From: an uncultured delta proteobacterium
GTDB taxonomy: Bacteria > Myxococcota_A > Polyangia > Polyangiales > Ga0077539
NCBI GenBank assembly: GCA_903845045.1
Contig: CAIMWA010000456.1
Span: 1-40,702 of the forward strand
Length of the DNA stretch: 40,702 nt
Direction of reading: 5' to 3'
The notes below the pieces were generated by a model. The model was not told the DNA's origin and did not search any database. It was given only the letters and a program-made list of their open reading frames with translations. Position 1 is the stretch's first letter. Every line of letters begins with the position of its first letter. Below are positions 9,301-16,159 of the stretch, in pieces. Position numbers and translations under genes: made by a program.

Positions 9301-9492
9301 CTCATGGTCGACGGCCAGGCCGTGGTACGCGCCGCGGGCACCGACGTCGAGGGGCTTCACCGCGTCTTCTGGGACGTACGCCCGTGGCTCGGCCGGCGCG
9401 CGCACCTCGAGATCTACGACACGGCGACCGGCGGCTGGGGCCACGTCATGGCCGACGACTTCCTCGCCGAGCCGTCGTTTCCGCGGCGCTGA
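6316..9492 (+). CDS. AftB-like GT-C glycosyltransferase with large exported C-terminal extension
   Basis: 1058 residues. The N-terminal ~380 are polytopic and match the AftB-type (arabinofuranosyltransferase-like) GT-C pattern: VDDAGISYAYARNLWHGHG (D37-D38 acidic pair), ERVEAATNFLW, then an AAGLENGLFAFL helix and SHGDWMEEWRFL. About residue 414 onwards carries the family's external motif, VDPDVGGMSYDSGLEVIDL followed by FGLGDVAIAR. Beyond this the protein is much longer than usual: a beta-rich domain (about 525-630), a helical Arg/Ala-rich region resembling TPRs (about 640-880), and a C-terminal beta-sandwich (about 907-1058) with FEANRYVGWTRTG, NGWRGQRYATSF, LVGGGSNVEEVGVRLMVDG and GGWGHVMADDF. 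The last is the domain often attached to GH32-type enzymes and probably binds sugar. Likely transfers a sugar from a polyprenyl donor outside the inner membrane; the actual sugar is unknown. Ends 6 nt from the convergent next gene. Confidence 0.8.
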   Translation: MRRPSAHAPTLPWLALLGAVLGFFGANVGRNWDFTVDDAGISYAYARNLWHGHGLVLTPGAERVEAATNFLWVLLLAPADGLGITHETLSKVLGLAFAGFALCAIALFPSVAYRRAPRYYDLVAPLIAATFAHYAVWTAAGLENGLFAFLAAASITAVAWEEHDEARFPWSAVLLGLLFATRPDGALYAGAVGLARGARIVAGRPRRQDFRWAVTLALLVGALELFRLAYFAWPLPNSFYTKRRTFDFGKDLTKLDSAGWVYVGNFVRTYGLGRALAAAPALLLAIRAPVARMALAFAVLAGFFFPVYSHGDWMEEWRFLTFVSPLMALAFAEAGRAVARFVVVLAPRSLRAPVAVLLTPIAAWIVIKETTSTHPARFATTHRHDTLEFSVVRGRAHYFAAAARLLDLRDASVVDPDVGGMSYDSGLEVIDLFGLGDVAIARTHPQDEPGMREAIFHERRPTFVHLHGAWFASVSLERLEELQDSYFRLPMMISMEHDDASNYVRRESLAAPWTEEAQRGPLFSPGPGARIDGYTLSAGALEPGTALRVEVTYGNLTPGTAGSIVAVAASGGLRHTTALHPMGDVVPVSGLIAGERPWARAAVVLPAGRYEVRWHNDQAEATLGTVNVAAGAAAQELASMRATLTDQLRAGRLHEARRTVLALRLRGLDDAQSEARELVARYARHLAGRALALAEATDFEIAADVAREALRFGPHDGETRGLVQRAAERMAERSRTAERAGRIVESFSLARDAVLLDPQRSWMRRRAEMLRARRRNDYDGGRDGASYRAAAYALANLSDPQDGRTGFDETLVLLGTNGRYRDAAALVDRTAVEPASPWARLVAARGHLARGEILEARALASSVPCRSAWDPLLAHAYATLAGAPLNADASCTREGVGAPWLHPEAPFDEVEGSFEANRYVGWTRTGNAFELGPVHDLPTGQTFVNGWRGQRYATSFSHGGDAGTGTLASREFTIRTPALSFLVGGGSNVEEVGVRLMVDGQAVVRAAGTDVEGLHRVFWDVRPWLGRRAHLEIYDTATGGWGHVMADDFLAEPSFPRR

Positions 9493-9498
9493 GCGGGG

Positions 9499-10167
9499 TC
9501 AGAGCCAGGCGTAGGCTTCGCGGAGCACGCGACCGCCGTCGCGCTCCACGAGCCCGCCGTGGGCCAGCACGATGCGCGCTGGATCCCACTCCAGCATGCG
9601 ATCGACCTGACGCCGTCCGAGCTTCCAGTCGCGCACGGCGACGTACTCGAGCCAGCCCTTGCCGGGCTTCGTGTTGCCCATGAGCCAAGCCGCCGCGCGC
9701 GTGCTCCGCGACGCGTGCGTCGAGAGGTTCAGCAGCGCATCGGCGCAGATCATCGTGCCCGAGGCGCGGTGAAAGAAGACCACCTCGCGCTCGAAGCGGG
9801 CGGTGAACTCCGCTTGGTCGAGGTCCCCGCGGAGAAGGTCGTGCGGGGTCCCGTCGAGCACGTGGCCCCAGCGCAGATCCGCGCGCTTCTGCGGGAGTCC
9901 GGGACACGCGCAGAAGAGCGCGCGCGGATACGCCTGCATCCATTCGCCGGCGTAGAGATGGTGAAACAGGCTCGACGAGGCGACCACGCGCACGTCGCCG
10001 AGGGCGTCCACCGCCGCGCGCGTCGGGGCGTCGAGAGCCACCGGGCAGTGCACGAAGAGGCCGCCGTCGGCGAGGCGCACCACGGTCATCCGCGTGCCGG
10101 TCTCGAGGCCCCAGAAGCGCTGCCCGCGCGCCGTCGTCCAGACGTCCTTGGCCACCAGGTCGAACAT
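9499..10167 (-). CDS. DUF4336 family protein
   Basis: 222 residues with no signal peptide or membrane segment. The sequence matches the DUF4336 pattern (a metallo-beta-lactamase-like fold of unknown function): an N-terminal LVAKDVWTTA, a central SSLFHHLYAGEW, a FEREVVFFHRASGTMICADALLNL segment and a C-terminal RIVLAHGGLV. Several of the His/Asp residues expected for a metal site are present (HH, HRAS, AHG), but I cannot confirm binding. I chose the ATG at 10167, giving MFDLVAKDVW; an upstream ATG at 10194 would add nine residues. It lies 54 nt downstream of the adaptor gene on the same strand and may be co-transcribed with it, although no functional link is evident. Confidence 0.7.
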   Translation of the reverse strand: MFDLVAKDVWTTARGQRFWGLETGTRMTVVRLADGGLFVHCPVALDAPTRAAVDALGDVRVVASSSLFHHLYAGEWMQAYPRALFCACPGLPQKRADLRWGHVLDGTPHDLLRGDLDQAEFTARFEREVVFFHRASGTMICADALLNLSTHASRSTRAAAWLMGNTKPGKGWLEYVAVRDWKLGRRQVDRMLEWDPARIVLAHGGLVERDGGRVLREAYAWL

Positions 10168-10221
10168 GGATGCAACGTCGCTCGCGCATCGCACGCACGC
10201 AACGCCCGCCGCGCGGTTTCG

Positions 10222-11127
10222 TCACTCCGCCGAGGGAACGGCGTCGCCCTCGTGCACCGCCGCGGCAGGGACCGCGACCTCCTGCCCGGCCATCGCTGCG
10301 TCGTCGAGCGCCACGACGCCGTCGGCCTGCATCGTCGGCCGCACCGGCACCGCCACCGCGTGACCGTCTCGCACCGCGAAGACCACCGTCGCGCCGTCGC
10401 GCTCGGTGATCGCCGCCACGGGCACCGTGAGCGCCTCCTCGACGACCTGCACGATCACCGCGGCCGACGCGGCCATGCCGGGCCGCAGCGAGCGATCGGG
10501 GTTGGCAACGAGGAACGTCACCGGAAGCGTGTGCTCCGCGGTCATCGCGGCCTCGACGAGCGACACCACCGACGCGTACACGCGGCCAGGCATCGCGTCG
10601 ACGCGCAGCGCCACGGGCTGGCCCACGTGCACCTCGATGGCGTTGGCCTCGGGCAGTTGCACGCGCCCCTCCAGGGACGACACGTCGACGACGGTGACGA
10701 TGCGCGTCTGCGACTCCGTGACCGGCGCCCCGAGCTCGACGTGGCGGGCGAGCACCACGCCTTCGCGCGGCGAGCGCACCACCGCCACGCGTCCGTGCGC
10801 ACGAATCCTCGCGACCTCCTGCCCGCGATGCACGACGTCGTTCACGTCGACGAGCAAAGCCTCGGCGACGCCCGACTCCGGCGCCGTGACCACCACCGTC
10901 GCCGCAGGCGCCAGCGTGACCGGTCCCATCACCCGACGGGTGAGCGCCCGACGCTCCACGCGCGCACGGTGCAGCGTCGCATCGGGCGAGACCGGAGCGC
11001 TGGCGGCGACCGGCGCCTGCGCCGGGGCAACCGTCCGTGGCGCGCTCTGCACCGCGGGATGGACGCTCGCACACGCTGTCGTCACCGCCACCGCCAGGCC
11101 GCCGCGCAACATCTCGGAGAGCGTCAT
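10222..11127 (-). CDS. periplasmic adaptor (membrane fusion) protein, RND/HlyD type
   Basis: 301 residues, short for the family (usually 350-420). The N-terminus from the ATG at 11127 (MTLSEMLRGGLAVAVTTAC) is a signal peptide with a weak lipobox (Cys19), then an Ala/Pro linker. The body has the adaptor order: barrel-sandwich strands (GPVTLAPAATVVVTAPESGV, VDVNDVVHRGQEVARI, VRSPREGVVLARHVELGAPV), a beta-barrel (LEGRVQLPEANAIEVHVGQPVALRVD, DRSLRPGMAASAAVIV) and a membrane-proximal region (LTVPVAAITERDGATVVF). The long alpha-hairpin between the lipoyl halves is almost absent. No RND pump, ABC permease or TolC-like gene is next to it, so the partner must be elsewhere. The frame continues upstream to 11226, but the signal peptide decides the start. 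Confidence 0.8.
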   Translation of the reverse strand: MTLSEMLRGGLAVAVTTACASVHPAVQSAPRTVAPAQAPVAASAPVSPDATLHRARVERRALTRRVMGPVTLAPAATVVVTAPESGVAEALLVDVNDVVHRGQEVARIRAHGRVAVVRSPREGVVLARHVELGAPVTESQTRIVTVVDVSSLEGRVQLPEANAIEVHVGQPVALRVDAMPGRVYASVVSLVEAAMTAEHTLPVTFLVANPDRSLRPGMAASAAVIVQVVEEALTVPVAAITERDGATVVFAVRDGHAVAVPVRPTMQADGVVALDDAAMAGQEVAVPAAAVHEGDAVPSAE

Positions 11128-11341
11128 GGCCACGGACCGTGCGCGTGCCGTCCATGGGGCGCAAGCGAGGTGGACGCGTGCCACCAACGGAGCATCGCCC
11201 GGCTCGCCGTCGCGCTCCCGGCGCACATGCGGCGCTCGGTGCCGATGGTGCTCCGCCTCGGGACGGCAGATCCGCCGCCCGAGCGTTGAACATCGCGCTC
11301 CCTCGACAGCTCCGCAGCGGGCCGTGCACCCTCAGGGTCCC
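11128..11341 (+). other. divergent intergenic region, 214 bp
   Basis: Lies between the adaptor gene (minus) and the esterase lipoprotein gene (plus). I see no convincing -35/-10 pair on either strand; a lone TTGAAC at 11286-11291 has no matching -10. Both genes must have promoters here, so they are probably not of the plain sigma-70 type. Confidence 0.4.
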
Positions 11342-12712
11342 TTGCCGCGACGAGCCCTCGCTCTCAGCCTGCTCAGCCTCGCAGCGTGCTCGTCCGCGCC
11401 CACGATGAGCGCACCGGCCGATGCGGGCGACGCGATCCCGAGCTTCGACGTCGTCGATGCCACGAGCGCCCCCGAGGCCTCCGACGCCCCGCTCGGAGTG
11501 GAGCTCCCGCCCGTCGTGGACGCCGAAAGGCCCCTGGACGCTTCGGCCCCCGACGCGCAGGACGCGATGGTCGCGCCGGCTGGTGACACCCTCGAGGTCG
11601 TGGTCTTCCGGCTGCCCGACAACACGCCGGCCGACGCGGCGGTACACCTCGCGGGAAACGTCAACGGTTGGAACCCCGCGGACCCGGCGCTGGTGCTGGC
11701 CCCTCGCGCCGGCGGTGCGTGGTCGTTGCGCCTGCACGGCCTCGCGCCAGGACAGCGCGTCGAGTTCAAATTCACGCGGGGCGCATGGAGCAACGTCGAG
11801 CGTGACGACGGCGGCGCCGACATCGCCAACCGTGTCGTCACCTTCGATCCCGCGCGGCCTACCGTCGCGCTGTACGTCGAGCGCTGGGCGGACCTCGCAG
11901 CGCCTGCGACTACCCGGTCCGGCTCGGTGTCGGTGCTTCTCGGCGTCGCGATCCCGCAGCTCGGGACCGCGCGCAACGTCTGGATCTACCGCCCGCCGGG
12001 CTACGTGGGCGGCACCGAGCGCTACGCGGTGACGTACATGTTCGACGCGCAGAACCTCTTCGACGCGCGCACCTCGTCGTTCGGTCGCGAGTGGCGCGTC
12101 GACGAGGCCCTCGAGGCCGCGTTCTACGAAGGCCGCCTCCCGGGGATCATCGTCGTCGGGGTCGAGAACTCGGCGCAGCGCGGCTGCGAATACAACGTCT
12201 TCACGGGGGATCCGCACCCCGCGTGCAGCGCCGGTTCGGCCCTCGGCGACGAGACCGTGGCGTTCCTCGTCGACACGCTCAAGCCGCGCATCGATCGCGA
12301 GTACCGGACGCTCCCGGACCGCACGCACACCGCCGTCGCGGGCAGCTCCATGGGCGGCTCCATGGCGGTGCGCACGGCCTTCCTGCACCCCGACGTTTTC
12401 AGCCGGGTGGCGGCGCTCTCGCCGAGCTACCAGAACACCCTCGCAGCCACTCCCCAGATGCCGGCGTTCGTGGCGGCGCAGCGACCAACGCTCCCGTTCC
12501 GGTTCCACCAGGACGTCGGCGACGCCGAGGTGATCCGGGACATCCCGGCGAGCGTGCTCGTGCGCAACATGAATGCGGTTCATGACGCGGCCCGTGCGGC
12601 GGGCGTTCCCGACGCGGACGACCGCGCGCGGGTAGTGGCCGGAGCGACGCACGACGAGGGCGCGTGGTCGGCCCGCATCGCCGAAGTGCTGAGCTGGCTC
12701 TGGGCGCCATGA
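11342..12712 (+). CDS. lipoprotein esterase with N-terminal CBM48-like domain (PF00756-type)
   Basis: 456 residues from the TTG at 11342. The lipoprotein signal is clear (LPRRALALSLLSLAAC, Cys16 in an LAAC lipobox), followed by a 65-residue Asp/Ala/Pro linker. Residues about 82-165 form a CBM48/AMPK-beta-like beta-sandwich (VHLAGNVNGWNPADPALVL, RVEFKFTRGAW). From about 195 comes an alpha/beta-hydrolase of the enterochelin esterase/esterase D type: VWIYRPPGY, FDAQNLFD, IIVVGVEN, nucleophile elbow GSSMGG (Ser336) and a C-terminal His437 in ATHDEGAW. This arrangement resembles Fes/IroE and carbohydrate esterases, so either a siderophore or a polysaccharide ester could be the substrate. Probably surface or outer-membrane anchored. 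A GTG at 11324 is an alternative start; the TTG gives a normal signal length. Confidence 0.82.
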   Translation: MPRRALALSLLSLAACSSAPTMSAPADAGDAIPSFDVVDATSAPEASDAPLGVELPPVVDAERPLDASAPDAQDAMVAPAGDTLEVVVFRLPDNTPADAAVHLAGNVNGWNPADPALVLAPRAGGAWSLRLHGLAPGQRVEFKFTRGAWSNVERDDGGADIANRVVTFDPARPTVALYVERWADLAAPATTRSGSVSVLLGVAIPQLGTARNVWIYRPPGYVGGTERYAVTYMFDAQNLFDARTSSFGREWRVDEALEAAFYEGRLPGIIVVGVENSAQRGCEYNVFTGDPHPACSAGSALGDETVAFLVDTLKPRIDREYRTLPDRTHTAVAGSSMGGSMAVRTAFLHPDVFSRVAALSPSYQNTLAATPQMPAFVAAQRPTLPFRFHQDVGDAEVIRDIPASVLVRNMNAVHDAARAAGVPDADDRARVVAGATHDEGAWSARIAEVLSWLWAP

Positions 12713-12774
12713 CCGCGGACGCGTTGACGCACGCGCCGCTTCGTCGCTAGGAAGCCGCCAGCCCAAGGGAATTT

Positions 12775-15700
12775 ATGCGCCTTTCGATGAAGTCGCTCGC
12801 GATGCTCACGCTCGCCATCGTCCTGAACGCGGCGTGCTCGCCGTCTCCGGTGCTCGGCAACGGAGGCCTCGTCGACGCGGGCTCCGACGCCCAGACCGGC
12901 GTGGACCGCGGGCCAATCACCGACACGGGCGCTCCTTCGGACGGCGCGGCGACGGACGTCGGCGCGAGGGCCGACGTCTCCGCGGACGGCGGCGTCGCGT
13001 GCACGTCGAGCCGGCAGTGCGCCGGGGGGCGGGTCTGCGACACGAGCCGCGGCGCGTGCGTGGAGTGCCTCACGCGGGCCGACTGCACCGGCGGCATGGT
13101 GACGTGCATCGCGCAGCGCTGCGTCGCGACCACCCCGTGCGCATCGTCGCGAACGTGCCCCGGGCAGGTGTGCAGCACCACCTCGGGCGTCTGCGTCGAG
13201 TGCAACGGCGCGGCCGACTGTGCCGACACGCAGCAGTGTCGCGACGGAAGCTGCGTTCCGCGGCCGAGGACGTGCTCCTCGACGAGGCAGTGCGCCGATC
13301 TCGGCATGGTCTGCGACGCCGCCCGCATGGCGTGCGTGGAGTGCGCCGCCGACGCCGACTGCCTCGCCGCCGGGATGTATTGCACCGCCGACGACGTGTG
13401 CGCGCCGCAGGTCTGCATGCCCGGAAGCTCCCGCTGCGCTGCGACCGGGCGCGAGGTCTGCAACCCTCGCGGCTCCGCGTACGCCGCGGCCCCGTGCGGC
13501 GCGACGCAGACGTGCCGCGACGGCGCGTGCCTCGACCGCGTGTGCGTGCCCGGCTCGGCGCGCTGCGTCGCGGGCTCGACGACGGACCGCGAGGTCTGCA
13601 ACGCCGATGGACTCGGATACACGCGTTCGACCTGCGCCAGCACCGAAAGCTGCACGGCAGGGGCGTGCATGGGTCGCGTCTGCGTGCCCGGGGCGCCCGC
13701 CTGCGTCGGCACCACCGGCACGCACATGTGCAGCCCCGACGGCCTCGGCTACGGCGGCGTCCTCACGTGTCCGGCGATGAACGGCTGCTCCGCGGCGACG
13801 GGGCTCTGCACGGGTTGGACGTGCACGCCCGGCGCGCGCGACTGCAGCGGCAACGCGGCGCGCGCGTGCAACGCCGACGGCCTCGGCTACACGTCGACGC
13901 CGTGCGCCGCGATGAACACGTGCCTCGCGGGGACGTGCACCGCGTGGCTCTGCACGCCGGGAACGAACTCCTGCGCCGACATCGCCACGCGGCGCGTCTG
14001 CAACGCCGATGGCCTCGGCTACACCCCGACGGCGTGCGCTGCGATGACGGCGTGCATCGGCGCCGGCACGTGCCAGCCGTGGACCTGCGCGCCGGGCTCC
14101 GCGACGTGCGCGTCCACCTCCGCCCGCAGCGTCTGCAACGCCGACGGCCAAGGGAGCAGCACCGTTCCGTGCGGTACGACGGAGAGCTGCAGCGGCGGGG
14201 TGTGCCGCCCGCGCATCTGCACCCCCGGCGCGACTCGCTGCGCCTCGGGATCCAACGCCGTCGAGACCTGCGCGCCCGATGGTCTCGCCTGGACCGCAGC
14301 CGTCTGTGCCACCGGACAGACCTGCAGCGGCGGGACGTGCACCGCGTGGCTCTGCACGCCCGGCACCCCGAGCTGCGTCGGCACCGCCGGCACGCGGACG
14401 TGCAACGCCGACGGGCTCACGTATTCGGCCACGGCGGCGTGCGGCGCGGGTACGAGCTGCGTCGCATCGACGGGTCTCTGCGGCGCATGGCTCTGCACCC
14501 CTGGCAGCGCGCGCTGCACGGGCAACAGCCGCGACGTCTGCAACGCCGACGGCCTCGGCCGAACCACCACCGCGTGCGGCACGACGCAGACCTGCTCCGC
14601 CGGCCTCTGCCTCGACTGGGTGTGCACGCCCGGCGCGTTCTCCTGCGCCGACGTCAACACGCGCCGCGTGTGCAACGCCGACGGCCTCGGGTACACGGCC
14701 GTCCCGTGCGCGGCGATGAACGCGTGCCTCGGCGGCGGTGTCTGCGCGCCGTGGACCTGCACCCCTGGCTCCTCGGGTGTCTGCGCGACGGCCACCTCAC
14801 GCCAGCTCTGCACGGCCGACGGCCAAGGCTACGCTGCGAGCGCGTGCCCGTCGGGCACCAACGCGACCGGGGCGTGCACCGCGGGCGCCTGCACGCTCGC
14901 GTGCACCGCGGGCTTCGGCAACTGCGACGGAAACGCGGCCAACGGCTGCGAGACGACCCTCGCGACGAGCGCGACGAACTGCGGCGCTTGCGGCATCGTG
15001 TGCGGCGCCGGGACGGTCTGCGCGGCGGGCGTCTGCTCGGCCCTCGCCGTCGCCGAGGTCGCCGCGGGGAGCGACGCGACGTGCATCCGGCGCACGAACG
15101 GCACCGTCGCGTGCTGGGGCGTGAACACCTACGGACAGCTCGGCAACGGCGGAACCACCGGCTCGCTCGTGCCCGTGGCGGTCACGGGGTTGACCGACGC
15201 CGTGGAGCTCGACGCCGCGAACGCCCACGCCTGCGCCCGCCGCGCCGGCGGAACGGTGGTGTGCTGGGGCTACAACGGCTACGGCCAGAACGGGAACGCG
15301 TCCGTCACGTCGTCGCTCACGCCGGTCACGGTGATGGGCCTCACCGACGCCACGCAGGTCTCCACCGACGGCGGCCACACGTGCGCCCGACGGGCCACCG
15401 GCGCCGTCGTGTGCTGGGGCTACAACGCCTACGGACAGCTCGGCAACGGCACGCTGACCAACGCGACGACGCCGGTCGCCGTGGCCGGCATCACCGACGC
15501 GGTGCTCGTCGACGCCGGCCCCGTGAACACGTGCGTGCTGCGGGCCACCGGCGCGGTGCTCTGCTGGGGCGACAACAGCTACGGAAACATCGGAAACGGC
15601 GGTGCGACGGCGTCGACCACACCGGTCGCCGTGACAGGGATCACCGACGCCGCAGAGGTCGACGTCGGGAACTACTCGGCCTGCGCGCGCCGCGTCGGCG

Positions 15701-16098
15701 GCTCCGTGGTGTGCTGGGGCTACGGCGGCTACGGCGAGCTCGGGAACGGGCTGGGCACGAACTCTGCGACGCCGGTGACGGTGTCGGGGCTCACCGACGC
15801 GACGCAGCTCACCATCGGCTCGCTGCACGCGTGCGCCCGTCGGCCGTCCGGGGCGATCGTGTGCTGGGGCTACAACATGTACGGCGCCATCGGAAACGGC
15901 GGCACGACGAACGCGCTCACGCCGGTCGCGGTGACCGGGCTCACCGACGCGCTGGACGTCGTGGCCGGCTACTACGACACGTGCTCGCGGCGGACCGGCG
16001 GCAGCGTCGTCTGCTGGGGCCAGAACACGAGCGGGCAGCTCGGAAACCAGATGATGACCAACGCGTATACGCCGGTCACCGTCCTCGGCATTCCCTGA
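12775..16098 (+). CDS. surface lipoprotein with 11 Cys-rich repeats and a 7-unit RCC1 propeller
   Basis: 1107 residues. AGGGA precedes the ATG by 4 nt. The signal peptide ends in LNAAC (Cys21; Asn at -3 makes the lipobox imperfect), followed by an Asp/Gly/Ala linker. Then come CxxxxQCxxGxxC-type segments (about 79-210), eleven repeats of 43-47 residues (about 213-706) with the pattern CTPG, C, CNADGLGYT, C, C, GxC, a GFGNCDGNAANGCET module (about 720-755), and seven 50-residue RCC1-like units (about 759-1107), each with a CxRRxxGxVVCWG core. Seven RCC1 units would close one beta-propeller; each carries its own Cys pair, so disulphides are likely after export. Probably an extracellular binding or adhesive protein; no enzymatic motif seen. 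Confidence 0.85.
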   Translation: MRLSMKSLAMLTLAIVLNAACSPSPVLGNGGLVDAGSDAQTGVDRGPITDTGAPSDGAATDVGARADVSADGGVACTSSRQCAGGRVCDTSRGACVECLTRADCTGGMVTCIAQRCVATTPCASSRTCPGQVCSTTSGVCVECNGAADCADTQQCRDGSCVPRPRTCSSTRQCADLGMVCDAARMACVECAADADCLAAGMYCTADDVCAPQVCMPGSSRCAATGREVCNPRGSAYAAAPCGATQTCRDGACLDRVCVPGSARCVAGSTTDREVCNADGLGYTRSTCASTESCTAGACMGRVCVPGAPACVGTTGTHMCSPDGLGYGGVLTCPAMNGCSAATGLCTGWTCTPGARDCSGNAARACNADGLGYTSTPCAAMNTCLAGTCTAWLCTPGTNSCADIATRRVCNADGLGYTPTACAAMTACIGAGTCQPWTCAPGSATCASTSARSVCNADGQGSSTVPCGTTESCSGGVCRPRICTPGATRCASGSNAVETCAPDGLAWTAAVCATGQTCSGGTCTAWLCTPGTPSCVGTAGTRTCNADGLTYSATAACGAGTSCVASTGLCGAWLCTPGSARCTGNSRDVCNADGLGRTTTACGTTQTCSAGLCLDWVCTPGAFSCADVNTRRVCNADGLGYTAVPCAAMNACLGGGVCAPWTCTPGSSGVCATATSRQLCTADGQGYAASACPSGTNATGACTAGACTLACTAGFGNCDGNAANGCETTLATSATNCGACGIVCGAGTVCAAGVCSALAVAEVAAGSDATCIRRTNGTVACWGVNTYGQLGNGGTTGSLVPVAVTGLTDAVELDAANAHACARRAGGTVVCWGYNGYGQNGNASVTSSLTPVTVMGLTDATQVSTDGGHTCARRATGAVVCWGYNAYGQLGNGTLTNATTPVAVAGITDAVLVDAGPVNTCVLRATGAVLCWGDNSYGNIGNGGATASTTPVAVTGITDAAEVDVGNYSACARRVGGSVVCWGYGGYGELGNGLGTNSATPVTVSGLTDATQLTIGSLHACARRPSGAIVCWGYNMYGAIGNGGTTNALTPVAVTGLTDALDVVAGYYDTCSRRTGGSVVCWGQNTSGQLGNQMMTNAYTPVTVLGIP
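13411..14892 (+). repeat. eleven tandem Cys-rich coding repeats (43-47 codons)
   Basis: Inside the gene at 12775. Each unit starts with Val/Leu/Thr/Ile-Cys-x-Pro-Gly, has a central (C)NADGLGYT-like motif and about six Cys. Unit length varies by a few codons, so the DNA period is not exact. The sequence identity between units is moderate; CNADG is the most constant. Confidence 0.8.
15049..16098 (+). repeat. seven exact-length 150-bp RCC1 coding repeats
   Basis: The TGC TGG GG(C) codons of the CWG motif fall at 15112, 15262, 15412, 15562, 15712, 15862 and 16012, exactly 150 bp apart with no indels. Bases within units have diverged. The array ends with the stop codon. Confidence 0.9.
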
Positions 16099-16117
16099 TC
16101 GGCACGGGTCGCGCGCC

Positions 16118-16139
16118 GCTCGCCTCGCGACGGGCGAGC
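16118..16139 (+). terminator. possible terminator hairpin
   Basis: GCTCGCC and GGCGAGC form a 7-bp perfect stem around an 8-nt loop, 20 bp after the stop of the RCC1 gene. There is no T-tract, so this is only a candidate. Confidence 0.4.
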
Positions 16140-16144
16140 TGCGG

Positions 16145-16150
16145 TAGCCT
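16145..16150 (+). promoter_or_regulatory. GGTAGnnT element (possible -10) before the amidohydrolase gene
   Basis: TAGCCT, within GGTAGCCT, followed by a 9-nt C-rich spacer and the ATG at 16160. Third clear copy of the pattern also seen at 5245 and 6300. Confidence 0.4.
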
Positions 16151-16159
16151 CGCGGCCCC

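Noticed and set aside
5587..9444. Minus-strand open frame of 1285 codons opposite the kinase-like and AftB-like genes
   Set aside because: It crosses two plus-strand genes with clear domains and has no domain itself; it is low-complexity Arg/Ala/Val/Glu-rich, a product of strong GC third-position bias.
12580..14151. Minus-strand frame of 523 codons antisense to the Cys-rich gene
   Set aside because: Arg/Ala-rich shadow of the repeat gene; the sense frame has a signal peptide, conserved repeats and RCC1 units.
13411..14892. Tandem repeats considered as a CRISPR array or satellite
   Set aside because: Units vary in length by whole codons and keep reading frame with conserved Cys; it is protein-level repetition.
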